Positions 8,113 through 16,592 of a stretch of DNA of 41,679 nt are shown piece by piece (position 1 is the first letter of the stretch; every line of letters begins with the position of its first letter). A program made the position numbers and the translations under genes. Source of the DNA: Carnobacterium_B sp040274945 (GTDB lineage: Bacteria; Bacillota; Bacilli; Lactobacillales; Carnobacteriaceae); the NCBI RefSeq assembly GCF_040274945.1, contig NZ_JBEMAR010000013.1, positions 1-41,679 on the forward strand, written 5' to 3'. The notes beneath the pieces are model-generated. The model ran no database searches. It was not told where the DNA came from and saw only the letters and a program-made list of their open reading frames with translations.

Positions 8113-9513
8113 ATGGCAATTGATTGGAAAAAAGAAGCTGCTGATCGAAAAGAAGTTTTTTTAGCAGACTTAATAGAATTACTTAAAATTGATAGCGTCC
8201 GCGATGATACAAAAGCTACAGCTGATGCACCAGTAGGCCCGGGACCAAAAAAAGCGTTAGAAGCATTCTTAGCTTTAGGAGAAAGAGATGGCTTTGTTAC
8301 TAAAAACGTTGGAAACTTAGCTGGACATATTGAATACGGTAGTGGAGACGAAACAATGGGCGTTTTTGCTCACGTGGATGTGGTCCCAGTTGGAACAGGG
8401 TGGGAAACTGACCCATTCAGTCCTGTAATCAAAGATAACCGTATCTATGCTCGTGGATCTAGTGACGACAAGGGGCCTGGTGTGGCTGCTTATTATGCGT
8501 TGAAAATGATTAAAGATTTAGAGCTTCCAGTATCTAAAAAAATTCGCTTTATTATTGGGACAGATGAAGAAAGCGGCTGGATGTGTATGGATCATTACTT
8601 AGCTCATGAACCGATTCCAGACTTTGGTTTTTCACCAGATGCAGAATTTCCTATCATTAACGGTGAAAAAGGAATCTTGACTGTCTATGTAAATACAAAA
8701 GGGAATAACAAGGGCGGAAAAAATGAGTTGATCAGTTTTGATGCTGGTTTGCGTGAAAATATGGTACCACAAGATGCTACTGCTATTTTTACAACTCAAG
8801 AAGCTGAACAAATTGAAAAAGACTTTTATGATTTTGTTGAAGTTTCTCCAATTACTGGAACGATAAAAGTAGTTGGTAATCAAGTTACGATTGAAGTAGG
8901 AGGAAAAGCCGCTCATGGCATGGCACCACATCTAGGTGTTAATGCTGGAACTTATCTAGCTGTATTCTTAAACCGCTATTCATTTGGTGGAGATGCTAAA
9001 AATTTCTTACAATTGACAACAGATTATTTACACGAAGATACAAAAGCTAAAAAATTAGGATTGAACTATGTCGATGACGTTATGGGAGATCTTACAATGA
9101 ATCCAGGCGTATTTACGTTCACACCTGAAGATGGTGGAGTGATTGCAGTGAATCTTCGTTTCCCTAAAGGTGTAACACCTGAAGGAATCGAAATCAAAAT
9201 GGAAAGCAAGCTTGCAGAATTCGGAGTAACGCTTAGTCGAGGTAAAGAGCAAATGCCGCATTATGTATCTGCTGAAGATCCACTAGTGAAAACATTGTTA
9301 GATGTTTATCAAAGACAAACTGGTTTAGAAGCTCATGAACAAACAATTGGTGGTGGGACGTATGGACGCTTGCTAGAGCGTGGGGTAGCTTATGGAGCAA
9401 TGTTCCCTAACAGCATTGATACAATGCACCAAGCCAATGAATTTATGGCTATTGATGACTTAATGAATGCAATGAGTATATACGCAGAAGCAATCTATGA
9501 ATTGATTAAATAA
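8113..9513 (+). CDS. pepV: Dipeptidase PepV (M20 metallopeptidase)
   Basis: A 466-residue cytoplasmic zinc dipeptidase that cleaves unspecific dipeptides late in peptide utilisation. M20 features are visible: metal ligand His87 in FAHVDVVPVG, Asp at ARGSSDDKGP, the catalytic Glu pair in GTDEESGW (about 152-153), and a C-terminal His in DTMHQANEF. The lid/dimer-mimic region (about 180-380) contains HGMAPHLGVNAG. Length matches the PepV family (about 470). ATG 8113 follows AAGGAG and a predicted promoter at 8048. A terminator follows, so the gene is probably monocistronic. Confidence 0.95.
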   Translation: MAIDWKKEAADRKEVFLADLIELLKIDSVRDDTKATADAPVGPGPKKALEAFLALGERDGFVTKNVGNLAGHIEYGSGDETMGVFAHVDVVPVGTGWETDPFSPVIKDNRIYARGSSDDKGPGVAAYYALKMIKDLELPVSKKIRFIIGTDEESGWMCMDHYLAHEPIPDFGFSPDAEFPIINGEKGILTVYVNTKGNNKGGKNELISFDAGLRENMVPQDATAIFTTQEAEQIEKDFYDFVEVSPITGTIKVVGNQVTIEVGGKAAHGMAPHLGVNAGTYLAVFLNRYSFGGDAKNFLQLTTDYLHEDTKAKKLGLNYVDDVMGDLTMNPGVFTFTPEDGGVIAVNLRFPKGVTPEGIEIKMESKLAEFGVTLSRGKEQMPHYVSAEDPLVKTLLDVYQRQTGLEAHEQTIGGGTYGRLLERGVAYGAMFPNSIDTMHQANEFMAIDDLMNAMSIYAEAIYELIK

Positions 9514-9518
9514 ATTAT

Positions 9519-9557
9519 AAAAAAAACAAGATCTCTTATGAGGGATCTTGTTTTTTT
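9519..9557. terminator. Bidirectional terminator between pepV and racemase gene
   Basis: AAAAAACAAGATC pairs with GATCTTGTTTTTT around a loop of about 9 bases, with A and T tracts on both sides. It serves pepV and the convergent racemase/ligase operon. Confidence 0.93.
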
Positions 9558-10260
9558 AAACTTTCATTTTTAATTGTTGGGCAAGTTGATAAGTTCGTTC
9601 TAAGAGGATTTTTTCAGCATCAATGACTGGGAATTTTTTTAACGAGTCTTGATTATTAGCTAAGGAGAGTTCGGTGCATCCAAGCAGTGTAACATCGCTT
9701 CCCATCTGCTGAAATTCTTCAAGAATTTCTTCATAGAGCAAGAGATTGATAATAGATTGCTCTTTTATATAAGTATAAACTAATTCATTAATCTTATGTT
9801 GCAATGTAGTATCTGGCAGGATAACCTCATACCCATTAAAGAGAAGTTCACGTTCGTATAATTGGCTTTCTAATGTTCCTTGAGTCACTGCTAAACCAAT
9901 TTTTTTTGTAGTATTTGGTGGGATCGTTGCTACTGTTTCTTTTATCATGTTGATGATAGGAATAGAGGTTGCATTTACCAAATCATTAATAAAATAATGG
10001 GCAGTGTTACAGGGCATAACAATAAAGTCTGGTTTTAAGACATTCAATTGTTCTATATCTGCTAGTAATGCGGGTAAAGGACTAGGGGCTGAATGGTCAA
10101 GAATATACGATGTTCGATCAGGAATTTCAGCATGATTGAACAACATATAATTGAAAAACTCTTGATCCTTCGTAGGAGTGTGCCTCTTGTTTAATTCGAC
10201 TAAGAAATTAGTGGTGGCCAAGGTACCCATACCGCCTAAAATAGCAAAGAAATTCTTCAT
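9556..10260 (-). CDS. Aspartate/glutamate racemase family, probable aspartate racemase
   Basis: A 234-residue cofactor-independent racemase. Both catalytic cysteines are present in the expected motifs: MPCNTAHYF (about residue 88) and LLGCTELSL (about residue 193). The N-terminus FFAILGGMGTLATTNFLVEL is typical of aspartate rather than glutamate racemases. It lies 23 bases downstream of an ATP-grasp ligase gene on the same strand, with a GAAAGG ribosome site. This arrangement matches the Enterococcus faecium pair in which the racemase supplies D-Asp to the D-aspartate ligase of the peptidoglycan bridge. The D-Asp role is inferred from that pairing; amino-acid specificity cannot be read directly. 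Confidence 0.85.
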   Translation of the reverse strand: MKNFFAILGGMGTLATTNFLVELNKRHTPTKDQEFFNYMLFNHAEIPDRTSYILDHSAPSPLPALLADIEQLNVLKPDFIVMPCNTAHYFINDLVNATSIPIINMIKETVATIPPNTTKKIGLAVTQGTLESQLYERELLFNGYEVILPDTTLQHKINELVYTYIKEQSIINLLLYEEILEEFQQMGSDVTLLGCTELSLANNQDSLKKFPVIDAEKILLERTYQLAQQLKMKV

Positions 10261-10283
10261 GGCTAAGACGACCTTTCTGTTAT

Positions 10284-11510
10284 TTAGATAGGATCATAAA
10301 GTTGAGGGTAAGCTTTAAATTTCTTAAAATAGTTTAGCGTAGCAATAGTTACATATAGTTTTCGCTTCATACTGGGTTCTTCTTGACTAACTAAAGGATG
10401 GTAAACTTTTTTGGCTTTATACAATTGTTTGACGATTTTCTTTAGTTCTTTTGATTGAAGGTTATCTAGTAATAATTTTTTCGGTACTGCTGAATACAAA
10501 ACTTGTTTATCTGCTACAGAATATTCAATAGGACTATTTTCAATAAAATCTCTCACATAATATGTAGCGGTATTTTTCCCAGCAGCAGTCACATAATAGT
10601 TACTGCGTCCAAGGCGGGCATTCAGTTCGAAAAATTTATACGTGTGATCACGCGTATCGTATTTGACATCATAATTAGAAAATCCAGTCCATCCGGTAGC
10701 TTTGACCAGTTTTTTTACGTCTCGAACAATTTGATCGTCATTTTTTGTTAAAATTGCAAGATGATTTCCAATAGCTGATGGAGTGTGGTCTTCAAGTAGG
10801 GTTTGTCCAAAAGAAACAACTTTCACTTCACCTGTGCTATGAGAAGAATAGGCGGTAGCAACTCCAACAAAGGAATCATCTCCTGCAATGTACTCTTGCA
10901 AGATAATTTCATCATCGTATCCATTATCTTTCATGTTTTGGATGATTTTTTTGTAAGTCGCTTGATTTTTACAAATATAAACTTTTTCTTTACCTGGAAA
11001 ATCGATTGAATGGTATTTCATACTATTAGTAGGTTTGATAATAATAGGAAAACCAAATGGCAATTGTGCTTCATAATCAGATATTACTAAGATCTTAGGG
11101 TATGGAACCCCTTCTTGTTCACAAATTTTATAAAAGTTTGCTTTATTTGTTGCAGGATAAAAGAGTTCTTTATCCACATAAGGGATGACCCAACTAATAG
11201 GGAAGAGCGTTTTATGATTGATGATCAATTCCACATAATTGTCTGTGCTGGCTAAAATAATTTTTTTTGTATTGGGGTAGCGATCTTCAATATCGTTTAA
11301 TAATTTAACTAGTACTTCCGGTTGTACCATGTTAGGCTCAATTATAGGGTCAATAAAGATCGAATGATCTATAGGTCCAGTAATCATCGTGCATAGGACA
11401 AGGGAAGTTGTCTTGTAAGCTTCATAAAATGACCGTGCTGTGCTATAGGCACCTAGATTGCCTCCTAGAATAATGGGAATAAAAGGCTGTGATTCAATAG
11501 TGGTTGGCAT
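10284..11510 (-). CDS. ATP-grasp carboxylate-amine ligase, probable D-aspartate ligase
   Basis: A 408-residue ATP-grasp enzyme. The N-terminal domain has PIILGGNLGAYSTARSF, the ATP-binding part has PFGFPIIIKPTNS, and the metal/phosphate region has NYDVKYDTRDHTYKFFELNARLGRSNYYVTAAG. Enzymes of this type include Asl(fm), which joins D-Asp to the Lys side chain of UDP-MurNAc-pentapeptide. Co-transcription with an aspartate racemase makes that role likely. Start: a TTG at 11516 is only 4 bases from AAAGGA; ATG 11510, 10 bases away, is preferred. A perfect GAAAACGTTTTC palindrome lies upstream (11590-11601). Many Carnobacterium species are described with directly cross-linked meso-DAP walls, so this pair deserves attention. 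Confidence 0.78.
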   Translation of the reverse strand: MPTTIESQPFIPIILGGNLGAYSTARSFYEAYKTTSLVLCTMITGPIDHSIFIDPIIEPNMVQPEVLVKLLNDIEDRYPNTKKIILASTDNYVELIINHKTLFPISWVIPYVDKELFYPATNKANFYKICEQEGVPYPKILVISDYEAQLPFGFPIIIKPTNSMKYHSIDFPGKEKVYICKNQATYKKIIQNMKDNGYDDEIILQEYIAGDDSFVGVATAYSSHSTGEVKVVSFGQTLLEDHTPSAIGNHLAILTKNDDQIVRDVKKLVKATGWTGFSNYDVKYDTRDHTYKFFELNARLGRSNYYVTAAGKNTATYYVRDFIENSPIEYSVADKQVLYSAVPKKLLLDNLQSKELKKIVKQLYKAKKVYHPLVSQEEPSMKRKLYVTIATLNYFKKFKAYPQLYDPI

Positions 11511-11587
11511 AAGCAAACAGTCCTTTCAAGGAAAAAGATAAGAGATAGGAAACTTGAGGGTATTAAACGAAAATAGAGGACTATTTT

Positions 11588-11603
11588 GCGAAAACGTTTT
11601 CTT
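11588..11603. promoter_or_regulatory. Possible CcpA (cre) site upstream of ligase/racemase operon
   Basis: The palindrome GAAAACGTTTTC (11590-11601) matches the core of the cre consensus, but the outer bases (C before, T after) differ from TG...CA. It is about 80 bases upstream of the ligase start on the minus strand and about 150 bases upstream of the SDR gene on the plus strand, so either could be the target. Confidence 0.35.
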
Positions 11604-11749
11604 AAATGTGAAAATTATAGCATAATTATTTGATAAAAGCGAAAGATATGCGAAGGAATCGAAAAGGTAAGAGTTTACTTTTTTGCTGGATTATGAAAAA
11701 ATGACATAAGAGTGCACAATCGATGAATGAAAGAACAGGAGGAGTTTTA

Positions 11750-12535
11750 ATGGATTTAAATTTGGTAGGCAAAACAGCATTAGTGTTGGCATCTAGTCAA
11801 GGATTAGGCAAAGCAATAGCAGCAGAGCTAGTAAAAGAAGGAACCAATGTCATGATAGCTAGTCGAAATTATGAAAAGCTACAATCGGTTCAAAAAGAGT
11901 TGATGGCCCTTGGAAAAGGCAAGGTTGCCTTTTCTCCCGCTGATATTACTAAAAACGAAGACATTCAACAACTCATAAAAGAAACACACAAAACATTTGG
12001 CAAAATTGATATTTTAATTAATAATGCCGGGGGACCGCCTTCTGGTTCTTTTGAAGATTTTTCAGATGAAGATTGGGAAAATGCTTTTCAACTAAATTTA
12101 TTGAGCTATATTCGAACAATTCGAGCAGTTTTGCCAGATTTAAAAGAAAACGGTGGGAAAATTATTAATATTGCTTCTTCTTCAATTAAACAACCGATTT
12201 CAAATTTAATTCTTTCGAATACTTTTCGTTTAGGAATTGTCGGTCTTAGTAAGACGTTAGCAGAAGAGTTAGGTCCATATAATATTTTAATCAATACGGT
12301 TGCGCCAGGGCGAATTGCAACGGATCGTATAACAACTCTAGATGAAATTACAGCTAAAAATAAAAATGTATCTATGAAAGAAATTACAAAAAAAGCTCAA
12401 GAAGCTATTCCACTTGGCCGTTATGGAACACCAGAAGAATTTGCAAAATTTGTTACTTTTCTTGTATCAGATGTAAATACGTACGTTACTGGATCATCTT
12501 TAATGATTGACGGTGGAAGCGTAAAAGCGATTTAG
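11750..12535 (+). CDS. SDR-family protein lacking the usual catalytic Tyr
   Basis: A 261-residue Rossmann-fold protein. The cofactor motif is ASSQGLGKAIA (about residues 14-24), followed by DIT, NNAGG and the INTVAPGRIATDR region after the active site. The serine is present (ASSSIKQP), but where classical members have YxxxK the sequence reads LSNTFRLGIVGLSKTLAEEL. The Tyr position is therefore Asn/Phe-like, while the later Lys is retained. A subgroup of SDRs shares this SNTxR pattern. Substrate is unknown. Start: ATG 11750 follows AGGAGGAG; an in-frame ATG at 11723 lacks a good site. Confidence 0.82.
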   Translation: MDLNLVGKTALVLASSQGLGKAIAAELVKEGTNVMIASRNYEKLQSVQKELMALGKGKVAFSPADITKNEDIQQLIKETHKTFGKIDILINNAGGPPSGSFEDFSDEDWENAFQLNLLSYIRTIRAVLPDLKENGGKIINIASSSIKQPISNLILSNTFRLGIVGLSKTLAEELGPYNILINTVAPGRIATDRITTLDEITAKNKNVSMKEITKKAQEAIPLGRYGTPEEFAKFVTFLVSDVNTYVTGSSLMIDGGSVKAI

Positions 12536-12623
12536 CAAAGAGTCTACGTTTAAACGATCGAATCATACTCGGAGTAGCCTGGACAGATTTAAGCCAGTTG
12601 AACGTTTTCAAGGAGGGAATACA

Positions 12624-13637
12624 ATGCTGATAAGTGTCATCATGCCGGTATACAATACAAGTTCAACCCTAGGAGATGCTGTAAAAAGCGTATTGCAGCA
12701 AAGGTATCCTGAATTTGAGCTGATCTTAATTAATGATGGTTCTTCAGACAGTTCCCCAGAAATATGTGAGTTGTTAGCGAAAACGGATAAGCGTATTAAG
12801 GTTATTCATCAAGAGAATAAAGGATTATCAGCAGCTAGAAATAAAGGTATAGAAGTAGCTTCAGGTGACTTTCTTGCCTTTATTGATAGCGATGATCGAT
12901 TTGATGATGAGGCTTTTTTTAACTTTCATAAAGCGAGTGTTCAACACAAAGACTTGACTTTGTATATCATGAATTTTGATAAAGTATACGGCAGTATCAG
13001 TCTACCTAAAAAGAAAAATAAAAAGAAAAATAGAGTTATAGTTGACAAAAATGAACTAATTGAACTGATTTTTAATTCTTCTGGGGTAGCTTTTTATACA
13101 TGGAATAAGATTTATCATCATAGTTTGTTTCAAAAAATAACTTTTCCAGAAGGAAAAATTTTTGAGGATATCGTGACAACTTATCAATTAGCTAAAAATT
13201 CTAGTAAGACAGTCGTAACAAGCGAAATTGGTTATCATTATGTGAGAAGTCCGAATACGATCGTCAGCAGTGGGTTTTCACCAAAATACTACGATATTCT
13301 GACCGAAACGGAACAATTATACGCATTACTAAAAATGGATTTTCCAGAGTTAAAACATTTAGGTTTGCAAAAACTGATGGAAAGTATGATTTCTGTAGGG
13401 TATAAATTAAGTCAAGCTCCTGAAAATATTCATACGGAAGCTTTTAAACGGAAGCTTCAACAAGATATTCGGCTATATCAAGAAGACATAACTAACGATA
13501 AAAAAATTCCCCTTTATTACAAAGTAGGGATAAAATTGTTGCAGGGTGATAGCAGTTTCTATAAAGAGAATTATAAGGCTGCTCTAAAAAAGCGGATTAT
13601 AGGGAATTCATCTGAAACAGAAGATAAGTCTTTGTAA
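12624..13637 (+). CDS. Family 2 glycosyltransferase
   Basis: A 337-residue cytoplasmic GT-A enzyme. The N-terminus LISVIMPVYNTSSTLGDAV and ELILINDGSSDSS give the nucleotide-sugar site, and LAFIDSDDRF (about residue 93) is the DxD-type metal motif. ENKGLSAARNKG is typical of GT2. There is no transmembrane segment. The C-terminal third (about 230-337) is Lys-rich and not recognised. Acceptor and sugar are unknown; such enzymes decorate wall or exopolysaccharide. The ATG follows AAGGAGGG. It stands apart from any polysaccharide cluster here. Confidence 0.88.
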   Translation: MLISVIMPVYNTSSTLGDAVKSVLQQRYPEFELILINDGSSDSSPEICELLAKTDKRIKVIHQENKGLSAARNKGIEVASGDFLAFIDSDDRFDDEAFFNFHKASVQHKDLTLYIMNFDKVYGSISLPKKKNKKKNRVIVDKNELIELIFNSSGVAFYTWNKIYHHSLFQKITFPEGKIFEDIVTTYQLAKNSSKTVVTSEIGYHYVRSPNTIVSSGFSPKYYDILTETEQLYALLKMDFPELKHLGLQKLMESMISVGYKLSQAPENIHTEAFKRKLQQDIRLYQEDITNDKKIPLYYKVGIKLLQGDSSFYKENYKAALKKRIIGNSSETEDKSL

Positions 13638-13746
13638 GGAGAAGAAAATTTGATAGTTACATTGACTAAAATTTCAAAAGAAATAACAATTGCTATTCAT
13701 TTTTGGTAAACTATAGGAAATCATCTGCCTGAGGAGGCTGTAAGAA

Positions 13747-14460
13747 ATGCAAAATTATAAAACAAGAAAAGAATTAAAATATGATACGAAAGCACTGCTT
13801 AAAGGAAGATGGAAAGATGCGATCCTATTGAATATTATTCCAACAATAATTTCAGTCCTCATTACGTTAGTCTTTGCAGCTTTAGTGGTTGCATTAGTTA
13901 ATTATTCAGATGCTGGTTCTAACTATTGGGTAAATGATTCTATGATGTCTGACGATGGAACTGGAAATGGAACAAGCAATATTGGCGGCGGAATTTTAAC
14001 GACTCTTTTTACAGTGGGTATTTCGTTTACATTTTTAGATTGGTTTAGAAATCCCAATATGGAGATTCAACCAATAAAAATGGGGCTACAAGTATTTACG
14101 AAAAAATATTTTCTTAGAGTACTGTTGATTTACATTATATCTACAATTTTTACTACTTTATGGAGTCTGTTATTTATTATTCCTGGAATCATAAAATCAT
14201 ACGCTTATTCTCAAGCTTACTTAATTTACAAAGATCGCTCTAATCTATCACCAAATGAAAAAATTTCTTCGCTAGACTGTATTACAGAAAGTAAAAACTT
14301 GATGAAAGGTAATAAATGGCGTCTATTCTTACTAGATCTAAGTTTTTTAGGTTGGGGTATATTATCCATTTTATCCTTAGGTATAGGGTTATTATGGCTG
14401 CTTCCTTATCAAAATGCGACAAAAGTTGCCTTTTATGAAGATTTGATTCAATCTAATTAA
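13747..14460 (+). CDS. DUF975 family integral membrane protein
   Basis: A 237-residue protein with about five hydrophobic segments. The N-terminal cytoplasmic motif KTRKELKYDTKALLKGRWKDAILLN and the C-terminal ESKNLMKGNKWRLFLLDLSFLGWGIL pattern are diagnostic of DUF975. The extracytoplasmic loop after the first segment is Gly/Asp/Asn-rich (about 55-85). No function is known for the family. The ATG follows TGAGGAGG, and a strong terminator closes the unit. Confidence 0.9.
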   Translation: MQNYKTRKELKYDTKALLKGRWKDAILLNIIPTIISVLITLVFAALVVALVNYSDAGSNYWVNDSMMSDDGTGNGTSNIGGGILTTLFTVGISFTFLDWFRNPNMEIQPIKMGLQVFTKKYFLRVLLIYIISTIFTTLWSLLFIIPGIIKSYAYSQAYLIYKDRSNLSPNEKISSLDCITESKNLMKGNKWRLFLLDLSFLGWGILSILSLGIGLLWLLPYQNATKVAFYEDLIQSN

Positions 14461-14463
14461 GTT

Positions 14464-14508
14464 TAAAAAAAGATGGACCGCCAGAGTTGGCTGTCCATCT
14501 TTTTTTAA
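14464..14508 (+). terminator. Intrinsic terminator after DUF975 gene
   Basis: TTAAAAAAAGATGGAC pairs with GTCCATCTTTTTTTAA around a 14-base loop. The T7 tract is part of the 3' arm. Confidence 0.92.
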
Positions 14509-14582
14509 ACAAAATGGGAAACTACTACGGACTAGTGGTAAAATAAACAAGTGAATTTAATGAGAAACTAAAGAGGGATTTT

Positions 14583-15845
14583 ATGGGACTTATACTAAAA
14601 AAAATGAAAACTACAGAGATTGTACTAATAGGGAACTATTTTTTTAAATGGCTATGGTATAGCAGCCTAGTAGGGATAGGAGTAGGGAGTTTATCCGCAT
14701 TTTTTCTTATCAGTTTAACATTTGTAACAAACTCTCGTATGACACTTCCTTGGCTGCTTTATTTATTGCCGCTGGGTGGAGCAGCTATTAGTTGGTTGTA
14801 TTGGAAAGTTGGCGGCAATGCCATACGAGGCAATAACTTGATTATACAAGAAGCTCGCGGTACTAAAAAGGAAGTAGAATTGATTCCTAAAAGACTGATT
14901 CCACTTACTCTTTTTGGAACATTGGTTACCCATTTATTTGGTGGGTCTGCTGGACGAGAAGGTACTGCAGTCCAAATTGGAGGATCACTGGCCGATGCGG
15001 TAGGGCGCGTATTTCATATGAAAAAAAATGAGAGACGTATTTTGTTAATTGCCGGAATGAGTGCGGGATTCAGTTCTGTTTTTGGAACACCTATAGCTGG
15101 AACATTATTTGCAATGGAAGTATTAGCTATTGGATTTGTCCGCCAAGAGGCATTATTTCCGAGCTTATGGGCAGCATTGGTCGGAAATTGGGTGACGACT
15201 TTTTTTGGTGCTGCGCATACGCATTATAGTATGGGAATTGTACCAGAGGCAACTCCTAGTCTTATCATCAAAATAGTCATTGCAGCCATTCTTTTTGGGT
15301 TTGCTGGGCGTTTATTTAGTTGGACTACACGGATAACAAAAGTCATTATGACTAACTGGTTCAACAATCCGGTCATAAAAAGCTTTATCGGAGGAGTCAT
15401 CGTTATTCTTCTGGTGTTCCTTGTAGGCACTAGAGAATTTCTAGGTCTAAGTCTGCCTTTAATTGATCAAGCTTTTCTAGGGGAAAGTGGTCCGTTTGAT
15501 TCCTTGGGTAAATTAATCTTTACAGCTATTACACTGGGATCTGGATTTCAAGGAGGAGAAGTGACACCTTTATTTACGATTGGGGCCACTTTAGGCAGTA
15601 CACTCGCTCATCTTTTCCATATTTCGGTTCCTTTCTTAGCAGGACTTGGGTTTATTGGTGTTTTTGCAGCGGCTAGTAATACACCCGTTGCCTGTTTTGT
15701 GATGGGACTGGAACTTTTTGGTTCAAAAGCATTGCCTTATCTCTTTTTGACATGTGTAGTTAGTTATCTCTTTTCAGGCAATCAAGGTATTTATGAAACT
15801 CAGCAAGTCTATTTACGCAAAGGAGATCTTTTTGAAGAGGAATAA
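14583..15845 (+). CDS. CLC-family transporter, probable fluoride/proton antiporter (CLC-F type)
   Basis: A 420-residue CLC protein with 10-12 hydrophobic segments and no C-terminal CBS domains. The helix-F motif is GGSAGREGTAVQIGG with gating Glu126; classical chloride CLCs have GREGP. The helix-N region reads GSGFQGGEVTPLFTIGA. The usual GSGIP selectivity-filter segment is absent, replaced around residue 80 by GGNAIRGNNLI. These three deviations are those described for the CLC-F clade, including a studied Enterococcus casseliflavus member that exports fluoride. The fluoride assignment rests on motif recall; a chloride role remains possible. No fluoride riboswitch is seen upstream. The ATG follows AGAGGG. 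Confidence 0.85.
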   Translation: MGLILKKMKTTEIVLIGNYFFKWLWYSSLVGIGVGSLSAFFLISLTFVTNSRMTLPWLLYLLPLGGAAISWLYWKVGGNAIRGNNLIIQEARGTKKEVELIPKRLIPLTLFGTLVTHLFGGSAGREGTAVQIGGSLADAVGRVFHMKKNERRILLIAGMSAGFSSVFGTPIAGTLFAMEVLAIGFVRQEALFPSLWAALVGNWVTTFFGAAHTHYSMGIVPEATPSLIIKIVIAAILFGFAGRLFSWTTRITKVIMTNWFNNPVIKSFIGGVIVILLVFLVGTREFLGLSLPLIDQAFLGESGPFDSLGKLIFTAITLGSGFQGGEVTPLFTIGATLGSTLAHLFHISVPFLAGLGFIGVFAAASNTPVACFVMGLELFGSKALPYLFLTCVVSYLFSGNQGIYETQQVYLRKGDLFEEE

Positions 15846-15978
15846 AATCATCAAATCCTTGGAAAGAGAATCCCAAAAACTCATTCTCTATGCAGTATTG
15901 AGCAAATGATTTTTGGTGAAAGCTGTTTACTGTTAAGATGTAGTTATAAGTTGATATGGAATTGAGGTGAATCATTTT

Positions 15979-16545
15979 ATGGTAGACAGAACTAAGCAAA
16001 TTGAAATTTTCTTATTTATTAACCCAATCAGTAAAGCTTCATTGAAAATGGAAGAAGAAGTGCTTAAGTTTGTAAATGCTTATGAAGAAAACACACAAAT
16101 AACAATTTATCCTTATCACAACACCCAGACTCTTTACCGGTATATGAAAAAAAATGACTTATCAACTGAAATGGCTGTATGGAATAAGCTATACAATGAA
16201 AGTTTTCACTTATCATTGGCTTTTATCGCAGCTACTATCCAAGGAAAGAAAAAAGGCAGAGAATTTTTATTCGCTATTCAACGAAAAATGATTATTCAAA
16301 AAAGAAGCCTTTCAAAAAAACTACTGATTGAGTCAGCTGAACAGGCTGATTTAGATATGGAAATGTTCTTATTTGATTTCCATTCTCCTTTTGTTCAACA
16401 TTTATTTGATCTTGATCAAGATGTTTCAAGTGCTATGGGAGCAAAAGATACACCAACGTGCTTACTAGTAACAACAGGTGAAGAAAAAAAAGCAACTTTA
16501 ATAGAAAAATTTTTCACAGCAGAAGATTTGTATCAGTTAGTCTAA
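15979..16545 (+). CDS. DsbA-fold, SpxH/YjbH-like protein without CxxC
   Basis: A 188-residue thioredoxin/DsbA-fold protein. The N-terminal IEIFLFINPISKASLKMEEEVLKF corresponds to the place where family members carry a Cys-containing motif after the first strand. Here it reads PISKAS, with both cysteines replaced. The C-terminal half has the cis-Pro-type loop DTPTCLLV. SpxH/YjbH proteins deliver the regulator Spx to ClpXP for degradation; that role is inferred from general resemblance and is uncertain. Start: GTG 15967 is inside the GAGGTG ribosome site, so ATG 15979 (9-base spacer) is chosen. A strong terminator follows. Confidence 0.72.
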   Translation: MVDRTKQIEIFLFINPISKASLKMEEEVLKFVNAYEENTQITIYPYHNTQTLYRYMKKNDLSTEMAVWNKLYNESFHLSLAFIAATIQGKKKGREFLFAIQRKMIIQKRSLSKKLLIESAEQADLDMEMFLFDFHSPFVQHLFDLDQDVSSAMGAKDTPTCLLVTTGEEKKATLIEKFFTAEDLYQLV

Positions 16546-16548
16546 AAA

Positions 16549-16592
16549 AAATGAGGCTGAACTACTCTAATTAAGAGTAGTTCAGCCTTATT
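16549..16592. terminator. Bidirectional terminator between SpxH-like and ElaA genes
   Basis: AATGAGGCTGAACTACTCT pairs with AGAGTAGTTCAGCCTTATT around AATTA, with flanking A and T runs. Confidence 0.93.

Noticed and set aside
14508..14582. Fluoride riboswitch before the CLC gene
   Set aside because: Too short and lacks the conserved GG-GATGG...GCC type core.
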